DNA of 51,497 nt from an uncultured Fretibacterium sp. GTDB lineage: Bacteria; Synergistota; Synergistia; Synergistales; Aminobacteriaceae. The notes beneath the pieces are model-generated. The model had not been told where the DNA came from, did no database searches, and saw only the letters and a list, made by a program, of their open reading frames with translations. Where the stretch lies: contig NZ_CALHIQ010000057.1 of the NCBI RefSeq assembly GCF_938030725.1, forward strand, positions 1-51,497. Direction: 5' to 3'. The position numbers and the translations under genes were made by a program. Positions 33,412 through 41,470 of this stretch are shown one piece after another. Numbering within the stretch: the first letter of the stretch is position 1; every line of letters begins with the position of its first letter.

Positions 33412-34335
33412 ATGAACCTTGCGGACATAGAGACCTTTCTCACGGTCGTCAACACAAAAAGCGTTACGCAAACCGCAAAGATGCTGTTTTTGACCCAGCC
33501 GACGGTCACGCACAGGCTGAACTCCCTCGAGGCGGAGCTGGGCTTTCCTCTTATGATTCGCAAAAAAGGATGCAAGCAAGTCGAGCTGACCGAGCGAGGG
33601 CTGGACTTCATCCCGGTCGCCGAGCGATGGGTCTCGCTGTGGAAGGAGACGCAAAACCTCAGCGGTGCCGAGGACAGGGTTCCCCTGTCGATCGGCTGCA
33701 CGGACAGCATGAACGTCGTCCTCCTCGCGCCCCTGTACGAGGGGTTTCTCAAGACGAAACCGCAGGTGAACCTGACCGTCCATACCCATCAGTCCAGGGA
33801 ACTGTACGGGCTCCTGGCCAATCACGACATCGACATGGCATTCGTCTACCACAACCTGCCGTACAAGAACATCCGGTCCGACAAGATCTTTGAAGAGAGG
33901 CTCTACCTCGCGCAAACGGACGAGCCGGTCGTCTCGAAGCCGGTCGTTCGCATGAACGAACTCGATACCTCAAAGGAGATCTTCATGAGCTGGGACGACA
34001 ATTACCAGATTTGGCGCGGGATCTGCGCAGGAGGCGTGTACCGCCCAAGGGTTTCGGTGGATACGGTGGCGATGCTCGACAGGTTGTGGAGCCAGCCCGA
34101 CCATTGGGTGATCGCCCCGGAATCCGTCATTGCCGAGCTGGCGAGGGGGCGGCGCCTCTACGTCAGCGAGATAGAAAGCGCCCCTCCCAACCGCAGCGTT
34201 TACAAAATAAAGCGGCAGGCTCCAAAACTGACGCGCCACAGGGTCGTAGCCCTCTTTGAGAGCGCCGTCGAGGAATACCTGGGGGACCTGAAATTCCCGA
34301 TAAAGATCGGGGAGGTCTTTGGCGGGAGGGACTGA
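33412..34335 (+). CDS. LysR-family transcriptional regulator
   Basis: The 307-residue protein has the LysR helix-turn-helix at residues 2-60 (NLADIETFLTVVNTKSVTQT, LFLTQPTVTHRLNSLEAELG) and a periplasmic-binding-like effector domain from about residue 90 (LSIGCTDSMNVVLLAPLYEG). ATG 33412 follows GGGGAGG by eight bases. It is divergent from the RraA-pxpBCA operon, which it probably activates in response to a pathway compound; the effector is unknown. Codon use is less G+C-extreme than in the B12 region, as for the rest of this cluster. Confidence 0.93.
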   Translation: MNLADIETFLTVVNTKSVTQTAKMLFLTQPTVTHRLNSLEAELGFPLMIRKKGCKQVELTERGLDFIPVAERWVSLWKETQNLSGAEDRVPLSIGCTDSMNVVLLAPLYEGFLKTKPQVNLTVHTHQSRELYGLLANHDIDMAFVYHNLPYKNIRSDKIFEERLYLAQTDEPVVSKPVVRMNELDTSKEIFMSWDDNYQIWRGICAGGVYRPRVSVDTVAMLDRLWSQPDHWVIAPESVIAELARGRRLYVSEIESAPPNRSVYKIKRQAPKLTRHRVVALFESAVEEYLGDLKFPIKIGEVFGGRD

Positions 34336-34575
34336 CGGCCCGTGAGCGAGAGCGAACGGCTGCCGGAAGGCTCTCCAAAGGGGGCGCGCGGCCCCACCGC
34401 CGCGCGTCGCTCTCCCCTGGGTGGCCAAACGACTAAAATCAGAACCACTATATACCGCAGTTACGCAGGCGTTCCCCTGTTTTCCTGAAAATATCCCCCA
34501 CTTTTCCTCCACATTATCCCCCACATGTGGTAGGATAAGCGGCAGGGGTCAACAGGACAACCCAGGAGCGTGAAC
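34336..34575. other. Gap between LysR gene and the restriction-modification insert
   Basis: No gene is seen in this part of the 432-base gap. The composition changes from G+C-rich to A+T-rich at about 34430, the apparent left border of an inserted segment. It holds the tandem repeat at 34480-34524 and a CCACATGTGG palindrome at 34521-34530. Confidence 0.5.
34480..34524. repeat. Imperfect tandem repeat at the edge of the insert
   Basis: TTTTCCT followed by ATCCCCCAC occurs twice, at 34480-34501 and 34502-34524, with different spacer bases. The copies are 22 and 23 bases, about two helical turns apart, as in operator or iteron arrays. A CCACATGTGG palindrome overlaps its end. Confidence 0.55.
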
Positions 34576-34669
34576 ATGAAAGATTACAGGAAAATTGTCA
34601 GGGAGCTGACGGCTCATCCATAAATAAAATGGCGAGGAGCGAGGAACCTGAAAAGATAAAATCGTTGCA

Positions 34670-34771
34670 ATGAACAGCTTAGCGAAAGTTGCTACTGCTC
34701 CGCACTGCGGGCTTGATGATGATATCGTGGAAATCATAGACGAAACAGAGAAAGGCGGCGCGGAGTCATGA
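34670..34771 (+). CDS. Possible 33-residue small protein upstream of the methylase
   Basis: An ATG at 34670 opens a 33-codon frame (MNSLAKVATAPHCGLDDD, then IVEIIDETEKGGAES) whose stop overlaps the ATG of the restriction-modification gene (ATGA). Such coupling suggests it is translated, and its acidic C-terminus is not low-complexity. No ribosome site is clear and I recognise no family. It may be a leader peptide or the tail of a decayed gene. Confidence 0.35.
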   Translation: MNSLAKVATAPHCGLDDDIVEIIDETEKGGAES

Positions 34772-37014
34772 CAAAGAAGAAAGTTAGCGAAACGATAACG
34801 GAAAATATTTTTCGCGACTTTTATGGAGCAAGCACTTTCATAGAAAAATCAGCTATACCGTCCGGCTATGGCTTTACTTCAAAAAAGGGTACGTCTTATA
34901 GTGGATACCCTGATTTTTTCTGTGATAGCGGAGACTATTGCATTATAGTTGAGGCCAAAGCTACAGATCACGCAGCAGCACAAGACGAAGTACAGTATTA
35001 CATGATAAACAATAAGATACATAAGGATATTATCGGTATAAGTGTATCTGGACAGTCACAGGAAAACATCCTTGTGACTTATTACTTGAAACTTATGGGA
35101 ATGACTGAAATTAAATCGTTCCCACAAGAAAACACTCTGCTTTCTATTCCGGCGATCAAAAAGCAGTATGTCAAGACAAAATACGGCAAAAGTGTTACGA
35201 CTGAAGCCCTTATAACAGTGTTAAAGGACTTAAATAAGCGTTTTAACAATAATAATAAGGTTCGCGATACCGACCGTAGCTTGTTCTTTTCCGGACTGAT
35301 GATAGCGTTAAAAAATAATAATTTCAGAAGTACCTACAAGAACATTCAAGCCCCGTCAAAAGAGGAAGTTGCTACAACAAAAGCAACAGTTCTTGAAGCG
35401 CATAATCTTAATAAAGCTATCCTTGAAGCTATAACGACTGAACTTGAAAGCAAAATCAACAGCCTGTCTAAAGAGTTTAGCTGGCGCGACAAGTTTTCGT
35501 TTATCAAGAATATTGACTATACCCTTGAAGAATACAAGAAAATCATAGATATTATTGAAAAAAAAATTTTCTACCCTTTTCAAAATGAAGAAAAGCAGGA
35601 TATTTTAGCGCGTGCATATAAAATCTTTCTTTCCCGTGCGGGGAAAGTAGATAACAAGAACATTATCTTAACACCCGACCATATAAAGGAACTAATGGTT
35701 AGATTAGCGCGACTGTCTGTAAATGATGTGGTATTAGACACTTGCGCAGGTTCTGGCGGTTTTCTTATGGAAGCTATGGAAACAATGATCGCGCTTGCAA
35801 AAGGCGATGAAAGGAGAATTACAAACATCAAAGAAAAGCAACTTATCGGCTTTGAAATTGACTCTGTTCTTTTTGCCCTTGCGTGTTCAAATATGTTCCT
35901 GCATGGCGATGGCAGAACTAATTTGCTATACAGAAGTAGTCTGCTTGATGAAACGCAAGGCGGAATTGTAAATAATAGAGACAAAGAACTACTTGAATAC
36001 ATTTGGAGCATGAAGCCAACAAGGGTTATTATCAATCCACCTTATGAGAATAACAACCCTATCAAGTTTACAATTCAAGCATTGAAGTACCTTGAGCCGG
36101 GCGGCAAACTTGTTATCATTATGCCCACACCTACCATGACACATAATCAAGGAGATCTGACTGAAAAAGTTTTATCTATGGCAAAGCTGGATTATGTTAT
36201 TAAAATGCCTGACAAGTTGTTTTCTGAGCAAAAACGGACTGTGAACACGTCTATTTTTGGTTTTACGAAAACGCCGCATATTGAAACTGATGACGTGCTT
36301 TTCTACAACCTTGACGATGACGGTTTTGTAAGCATTCAGCATAAAGGGCGCATTGATAAAAATGGAACGTGGCCTGAAATAGAGGATACAATCTTTGACG
36401 CAATATCTAATTCAAGAGAGATAATGGGGGTTTGCCAAAAGAAGAAAATATACAAAGACGGTATTTTGAATTGTGCAGGCGTTCAAACGCGGCGAAACAG
36501 CAATTACGAAATGGTAAAAGTTAGCACGCTATTTCATGTTACTAAAGGAACGCTTGCGAGTGAAAGCAATATTGACGGCGACTATCCCTTCGTAACTGCA
36601 GGCGAAGAATGGAAAACACATACAGATTATGCGCTTGATACAGAAGCGATTGTTTATGCAGTTAGCGCAGCGGGTTCTTTAGGTCGCAGTCACTATGTCA
36701 ATGGAAAATTTATTGCAAGTAATCTATGTCTTGTTTTGACAAGTAAACATGACCCAAAATATCCGATTAGCTTAGAGTTCTACAATTGCTATTTTGCTTC
36801 AATTAGAAAACAAATCGTTTCTGACTTAGCGGACGGAACATCAAAGTTGACTATATTGCCGAATATGTTCAAGGATTATTATGTTGATTATATTCCCTAT
36901 GACGAACAGCAAGCCTTTGTTCAAACAAAGTTGAAAGACTTCCTGACACTTCAAGAGAAGTATAGAAAAGCGCAGGAACAGCTTTCACACGATATAGCTA
37001 ATCTATCAGATTAA
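34768..37014 (+). CDS. Single-chain restriction-modification protein (nuclease, N6-adenine methylase and specificity domain)
   Basis: The 748-residue protein joins three parts. Residues about 45-70 hold a PD-(D/E)xK-like nuclease pattern: Pro48-Asp49 in SGYPDFFCD and Glu62-x-Lys64 in CIIVEAKATDH. A helical linker leads to an N6-adenine methylase of the HsdM type, with SAM motif DTCAGSGGF from Asp324 and catalytic NPPY at 423-426. From about residue 565 a type I-like target-recognition domain follows (YPFVTAGEEWKTHTDYALDT, then SAAGSLGRSHYVNGKFIASN), ending in a coiled segment. This layout is that of type IIG/BcgI-like enzymes, which cut and methylate one site. The gene is A+T-rich, unlike its surroundings, so horizontal transfer is likely. 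Only one target domain is present. Confidence 0.88.
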   Translation: MTKKKVSETITENIFRDFYGASTFIEKSAIPSGYGFTSKKGTSYSGYPDFFCDSGDYCIIVEAKATDHAAAQDEVQYYMINNKIHKDIIGISVSGQSQENILVTYYLKLMGMTEIKSFPQENTLLSIPAIKKQYVKTKYGKSVTTEALITVLKDLNKRFNNNNKVRDTDRSLFFSGLMIALKNNNFRSTYKNIQAPSKEEVATTKATVLEAHNLNKAILEAITTELESKINSLSKEFSWRDKFSFIKNIDYTLEEYKKIIDIIEKKIFYPFQNEEKQDILARAYKIFLSRAGKVDNKNIILTPDHIKELMVRLARLSVNDVVLDTCAGSGGFLMEAMETMIALAKGDERRITNIKEKQLIGFEIDSVLFALACSNMFLHGDGRTNLLYRSSLLDETQGGIVNNRDKELLEYIWSMKPTRVIINPPYENNNPIKFTIQALKYLEPGGKLVIIMPTPTMTHNQGDLTEKVLSMAKLDYVIKMPDKLFSEQKRTVNTSIFGFTKTPHIETDDVLFYNLDDDGFVSIQHKGRIDKNGTWPEIEDTIFDAISNSREIMGVCQKKKIYKDGILNCAGVQTRRNSNYEMVKVSTLFHVTKGTLASESNIDGDYPFVTAGEEWKTHTDYALDTEAIVYAVSAAGSLGRSHYVNGKFIASNLCLVLTSKHDPKYPISLEFYNCYFASIRKQIVSDLADGTSKLTILPNMFKDYYVDYIPYDEQQAFVQTKLKDFLTLQEKYRKAQEQLSHDIANLSD

Positions 37015-37090
37015 AGTCTGCATCGTTTGTTATCGTTGAGTAACCCCAAGCAGATTTAAGCGACAAATAAGTGGTGCTATACTAGTCGTG

Positions 37091-37390
37091 TTAACACAAA
37101 AGCAAGAGATCGAAAACAAAAACAAAAAACAGGAAGCCCAGGAAAATAACATCCAAATCCAACTTAATCGTACCGCGTAGCAATACGACGAAACCTCTTG
37201 TCCCTGCAGAAAAGACGTTCGACCTCGTTCCGTTTCTTGTAAAGCCCTACACCATACGACCATGGTTTCTTCGCGTTGCTCTTGGGCGGAACGACCGGCT
37301 CCAACCCACATTCTTCCGAAAGACGACGTGTCACCATTCCACAATAGGCCTTATCCATGACCCCTTTGACATCTTGCGTGAAGACAACTT
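37091..37390 (-). pseudogene. Remnant of an IS5-type transposase
   Basis: The minus strand encodes the C-terminal part of a DDE transposase: VMDKAYCGMVTRRLSEECGL, EPVVPPKSNAKKPW, LYKKRNEVERLFCRDKRFRR and IATRYD. After Asp an extra T shifts the frame; the other frame continues KLDLDVIFLGFLFF to a stop at 37091. The DKAY, PPKSN and KKRNxVERxF motifs are those of the IS5/IS427 group. The N-terminal two thirds are absent, so it is inactive. No intact terminal repeats were found. This and flanking A+T-rich sequence fill most of the 487-base gap before the symporter gene. Confidence 0.85.
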
Positions 37391-37501
37391 AGATAAATTT
37401 CTTGAATATTTCACAAAGAAAAAATCAATTTTCCTTAAACCAAAAACCCTGTTATATTGGGCATTACGGTCACAAAACCATATCCAAGGGGGATGCGGCA
37501 A

Positions 37502-38839
37502 ATGAAGGGAAAAACCACTATCGTTCACAGGATGCTCATTGCGCTCGTTTGTGGTCTTGTCGTCGGCATCGGGTGCCTGTTCCTGAGGGAATACCTGTTG
37601 TCAAACGGCGGCGAGGGGACGTGGAAGCTCATCAACGGCCTGCTGTTTCAGGACATCACGCGCCCCGAAGGCGTCCGATCGCTCGGACTGTTCTACATCA
37701 TCGGCCAGGTGTTCATGAACGGCCTCCAGCTTGCCATCGTTCCGCTGGTCCTCGTTTCGATCAGCCTCGCGATGTGCAGCATCTCCGAGGCCGCGAAGCT
37801 TGGACGCATTGCCGTCCGTTCGTTGATCGGCTTCTTAGGCTTTTACGCCGTCGGGTGCCTGATAGCGGGAGCGATCGCCTACGGGGCACGGGGGATGGGG
37901 TGGTTTACGGTGGTTCTTCCGGGCGGCGAGGTCACGAAGACGGCCCAGATCGCTCCATACAACCCGCTTGGCGTCATCGTCGATGCCATACCAAACAATA
38001 TCGTCAACGTCATGGGCGTCAACACGCGAATCCTTGCGGTCGTGGTCATCGCCATCATCCTGGGAATCTGCATGAACAAGCTTGGAGAAAAGGCCCAGGC
38101 GCTCAAAAACGTTCTGGAGGGCCTCAGCGACGTCATCAACATGTGGCTGACCTTCCTGCTCAACAAAGTGGGGCCGTTTGCGATCTTCTGCATGATCTCC
38201 CGCACGTTCGCCGTCTACGGCGTTGAATACCTGAAACCGGCCGCCGCCTACATGGGGACCGCCATCTTCACGCTCTTCCTGGTGCTCTTGACGGTCTACC
38301 CGATAGGGATTTTTCTGCTGACCGGCCTGAACCCGTTCAAGTTCATCAGGAAGATGGCGAAGGTCGGCGTGTTCGGCTTCGCGATGAACTCGTCGGCGGC
38401 GACTCTGCCGATCAACATGCGCACGAACCTCGATGAACTCGGATGCAGCGAAGAGATAACGAGCTTCGTGCTTCCGCTGGGCATGACGATCAACATGAAC
38501 GGAACCTCGATCATGCACATGGTGGCGGTGACGTTCATCGCAACGAGTGCAGGCATCCCGATAACGCCGGCCACGCTCGTCATCATGGCGGTCCTGACGA
38601 TATGCGCAGCCGCGGGGACGCCGGCCATTCCGGTCGCAGGAACGACGATGATCTTCACCGTCATGGCCGGCCTGGGGTTTACGACCGAGGCGTGCCTGGT
38701 CGGCTACGCGCTGGTCGTCGCGATCAACCGCCCGGTCGAGATGTCGCTCCTCACGCTGAACGTCATCGGTGACGCGGCGGTCAACGTGATCGTGAACGCC
38801 AAAGAGGGAGCGCTGAACCGCGATGTCTACAATAGCTGA
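37502..38839 (+). CDS. Dicarboxylate/amino acid:cation symporter (DAACS family)
   Basis: The 445-residue inner-membrane protein has the glutamate-transporter fold: MNSSAATLPINMRTNLDEL (the serine-rich re-entrant loop region), FVLPLGMTINMNGTSIMHMV and AAAGTPAIPVAGTTMIF. These loops bind substrate and sodium in known members, which carry glutamate, aspartate, C4-dicarboxylates or cystine. ATG 37502 is nine bases after a GGGGG site; an ATG three codons earlier touches it. A TATATT at 37453 may be the -10. The stop lies past the first possible start of the aminotransferase gene, so the pair is an operon. Confidence 0.93.
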   Translation: MKGKTTIVHRMLIALVCGLVVGIGCLFLREYLLSNGGEGTWKLINGLLFQDITRPEGVRSLGLFYIIGQVFMNGLQLAIVPLVLVSISLAMCSISEAAKLGRIAVRSLIGFLGFYAVGCLIAGAIAYGARGMGWFTVVLPGGEVTKTAQIAPYNPLGVIVDAIPNNIVNVMGVNTRILAVVVIAIILGICMNKLGEKAQALKNVLEGLSDVINMWLTFLLNKVGPFAIFCMISRTFAVYGVEYLKPAAAYMGTAIFTLFLVLLTVYPIGIFLLTGLNPFKFIRKMAKVGVFGFAMNSSAATLPINMRTNLDELGCSEEITSFVLPLGMTINMNGTSIMHMVAVTFIATSAGIPITPATLVIMAVLTICAAAGTPAIPVAGTTMIFTVMAGLGFTTEACLVGYALVVAINRPVEMSLLTLNVIGDAAVNVIVNAKEGALNRDVYNS

Positions 38840-38858
38840 CGGCAAGGAGGAGACGGCA

Positions 38859-40034
38859 GTGAACTACGTTACGGCAGAACGGATGAACTTTTTGCCCTTC
38901 TCCGGCATACGCAAGATGATGGAGAAGGCGACGAAGATGCAACAGGCGGGTGAGCGCGTGATCCACCTGGAGATCGGCCGTCCGGATTTTGATACGCCGG
39001 AGAGGATCAAGCGCGCAGCGGCCGAGAGCCTGGCTCAGGGACACGTCTTTTACACGTCGAATTATGGGACGCCAGAGCTGAGGACGGCAATCGCCGACAA
39101 GATGCGCGAGAAGAACCACGTGAGGTACGACCCGTCCGAAGTCCTGGTTACCGTCGGCGTCGGAGAAGGAACCTTTGCCGGCATGGCGGCGTTTCTGAAC
39201 CCGAGCGACGAGGTCCTCGTCCCCAATCCGGTGTGGCTGAACTACATCCACGTTCCGGAATCCCTGGGAGCGGTTCCATCGACGTACAGCCTCAAGGAGG
39301 AAAACGACTATCAAGTGGACTTCGCGGAGCTCGAGAGCAAGATAACGAGCCGAACGAAAATGCTGGTCATCGTTGATCCCAGCAACCCGACCGGAGGCGT
39401 TTTTTCGCGCGAAACCCTGGACCGCCTTGCCGAGACGGCACGGAAACACGATCTGCTGGTCCTGTCGGACGAGATCTATGAACGGCTCATCTACGACGGA
39501 GTGGAGCACGTGAGCATCGCTTCGCTGCCAGGAATGAAGGAGCGGACGATCACGTTGGGCGGCATGTCCAAAGCGTACTCGATGACGGGATGGCGCCTTG
39601 GCTATCTGTGCGCCCCGCGCGAGATCGTTCAGGCGTGCGTGCGCGTTCATCAATACACGGTGACGTGCGCGCCGTCGTTCGTCCAGGATGCGTCGGTCGT
39701 CGCCCTTCGCGAATGCGACGAGGACGTCGAGGCGATGCGCCGCGAGTATCAAAGGCGCAAGGATTACGTCGTCAAGGCGCTCAACGCGATCGACGGCCTG
39801 AGCTGCAACAATCCGAAGGGCGCGTTCTACGTTTTCGTCAACGTCAAGAGCTTGGGCCGCTCGTCCGCCGAGGTCGCCGAGTACATGCTCGACCACGCAA
39901 AAGTGGCGCTGGTTCCGGGAAGTGCGTTCGGGTCGGAGGGTGAGGGCTACCTGCGCCTCTCGTATGCGGCCGCTTACGAAGAGCTCGTCGAGGCCTGTGA
40001 GAGGATCGAAAAGGCCGTCCAGGAGCTGCGGTAA
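38859..40034 (+). CDS. Class I/II aminotransferase (aspartate aminotransferase-like)
   Basis: A PLP enzyme of fold type I: VIHLEIGRPDFDTPERIKRA, YTSNYGTPELRTAIADKM, VIVDPSNPTGGVFSRETLD, the DEIYERLIYDG loop, and the Schiff-base Lys238 in GGMSKAYSMTGWRLGYL. The substrate-carboxylate arginine lies in YLRLSYAA near the C-terminus. The protein is 391 residues from GTG 38859, which follows AAGGAGG at eight bases; an ATG at 38823, inside the symporter gene, has no ribosome site. Linked to a glutamate/aspartate-type symporter, it probably transaminates an imported amino acid. Exact substrate is not determinable. Confidence 0.92.
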   Translation: MNYVTAERMNFLPFSGIRKMMEKATKMQQAGERVIHLEIGRPDFDTPERIKRAAAESLAQGHVFYTSNYGTPELRTAIADKMREKNHVRYDPSEVLVTVGVGEGTFAGMAAFLNPSDEVLVPNPVWLNYIHVPESLGAVPSTYSLKEENDYQVDFAELESKITSRTKMLVIVDPSNPTGGVFSRETLDRLAETARKHDLLVLSDEIYERLIYDGVEHVSIASLPGMKERTITLGGMSKAYSMTGWRLGYLCAPREIVQACVRVHQYTVTCAPSFVQDASVVALRECDEDVEAMRREYQRRKDYVVKALNAIDGLSCNNPKGAFYVFVNVKSLGRSSAEVAEYMLDHAKVALVPGSAFGSEGEGYLRLSYAAAYEELVEACERIEKAVQELR

Positions 40035-40198
40035 GCCGTTGAGTGCCCGCTGATCCGCTCAGAAAAAAATCAGCCTGACGAAGGCCCCGCACCGATGCGT
40101 GGAGCACGCAACGGGATGTCGCGCGTGTCCTTGTCATTGCAGGCTATAATGAAGAAACGTGGGACGCTTCGTCCCAAGCCGTCGGGGAGGTGCGCGGG

Positions 40199-41470
40199 AT
40201 GGATAAGCTGCGGGAGGATGCGCTGGAGATCGTGAGGCAGGCCATTGACGCCGTGCTGCCCGAAGCGGCGGTGAGAGAGGCGTTGGGGCGTGGAGAGCTC
40301 GCTGCCCGGCTGAGGGAGGCGGGGCGAGGACGGGTGGTGCTGGCCACCATCGGCAAGGCGGCGTGGCGCATGGCGAAAGCCGCCTCGGAGCTACTGGGAG
40401 ACAGGCTGGCCGGCGGCGTCCTCATCACCAAATACGGCCATTCGCTGGGGGAGATGCGGGGCATTGAGGCCTTTGAGGCGGGGCATCCGGTGCCGGACGA
40501 GAACGCGGTCCAAGGGACGGAGGCGCTCCTGAGGCGCGTGAGGGGCCTGTCGCCGGAGGATACGGTGCTGTTCCTCGTATCGGGCGGCGGGTCGGCGCTC
40601 TTCGAGCTGCCGGCGGAGGGCGTGACGCTGGGGGACGTGGCGGGCGTGACGGGCCAGCTCCTGGCCAGCGGAGCGGACATCGTGGAGGTCAACGCGGTCC
40701 GCAAGCACCTGTCCGCCGTGAAGGGAGGGCGCTTCGCCGAGCTCTGCGCGCCGGCCCGCGTCCTGACGGTGGCCCTGTCGGACGTGCTGGGGGATCGTCT
40801 GGACAGCATCGCGTCGGGGCCGGCCTGTCCCGACGCCTCCACGTCGGAGGACGCCCTGCGCGTCGTGGAGAAGTACGGGCTGGCACTCCACCCCCGCCTC
40901 ACGGAGGCCATGAAACGCGAAACGCCCAAAAAACTGGACAACGCCACGGCCGTAGCGGCGGGCAGCGTGGCGTCGCTCTGCGCGGCGGCGGGGAGGGCCG
41001 CCGCAGCCCTGGGCTACGCGCCGCTGCTCCTGACCTCCACGCTCTCCTGCACGGCGCGGGAGGCCGGCGCGTTCCTGGCCGCCGTCGCGCGGGAGGTGCG
41101 CGCCAGCGGTCGCCCCATCGCAGCGCCCTGTGCCGTCATCGCGGGCGGCGAGACCGTGGTGCGCGTGACGGGAAAGGGCAGGGGCGGACGCAATCAGGAG
41201 CTGGCCCTGTCGGCGTGCCGCGGCATACGGGGGCTTCGGGACGTCGTGGTCGTCTCCGTGGGATCGGACGGCACGGACGGCCCCACGGACGCGGCCGGGG
41301 GCATCGTGGACGGGACGACGGCGGAAGCGCTGGAGGCCAGCGGGATGGACGTCGAGGCGGTCCTGCGGGACAACGACGCATGGACTGCGCTGAAGGCCGT
41401 GGACTCCCTCATCATCACGGGCCCCACGGGGACCAACGTCAACGACGTCTCGTTCGCCCTGATGGGCTAG
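40199..41470 (+). CDS. Glycerate 2-kinase (MOFRL family)
   Basis: The 423-residue protein matches bacterial glycerate 2-kinases of the GckA/TtuD group. ATIGKAAWRMAKAASELLGD and GVLITKYGHS are near the N-terminus, LFLVSGGGSALFELPAEGV and EVNAVRKHLSAVKGGRFAEL in the middle, and the C-terminal MOFRL domain has VTGKGRGGRNQELALSAC and VSVGSDGTDGPTDAAGG. It phosphorylates D-glycerate to 2-phosphoglycerate in the cytoplasm. ATG 40199 lies eight bases after GGGGAGG. The stop interlocks with the arsM stop on the other strand within one CTAG. Confidence 0.93.
   Translation: MDKLREDALEIVRQAIDAVLPEAAVREALGRGELAARLREAGRGRVVLATIGKAAWRMAKAASELLGDRLAGGVLITKYGHSLGEMRGIEAFEAGHPVPDENAVQGTEALLRRVRGLSPEDTVLFLVSGGGSALFELPAEGVTLGDVAGVTGQLLASGADIVEVNAVRKHLSAVKGGRFAELCAPARVLTVALSDVLGDRLDSIASGPACPDASTSEDALRVVEKYGLALHPRLTEAMKRETPKKLDNATAVAAGSVASLCAAAGRAAAALGYAPLLLTSTLSCTAREAGAFLAAVAREVRASGRPIAAPCAVIAGGETVVRVTGKGRGGRNQELALSACRGIRGLRDVVVVSVGSDGTDGPTDAAGGIVDGTTAEALEASGMDVEAVLRDNDAWTALKAVDSLIITGPTGTNVNDVSFALMG

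Noticed and set aside
34521..34530. CCACATGTGG palindrome as a restriction or recombination site
   Set aside because: A single 10-base palindrome has no supporting context beyond the adjacent repeats; not called as a separate functional site.
34576..34623. A 15-codon frame (MKDYRKIVRELTAHP) with GGAG upstream
   Set aside because: Too short to support as a gene and no family recognised; may be the start of a decayed gene, so it is mentioned only under the leader finding.
38823..38858. ATG 38823 as aminotransferase start
   Set aside because: It lies inside the symporter gene without a ribosome site. GTG 38859 follows AAGGAGG and gives the usual length.
40132..40150. TTGTCA and TATAAT before glycerate kinase as a promoter
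   Set aside because: The hexamers are only about eight bases apart, too close for a sigma-70 promoter. The TATAAT alone may be a -10 with an unrecognised -35.
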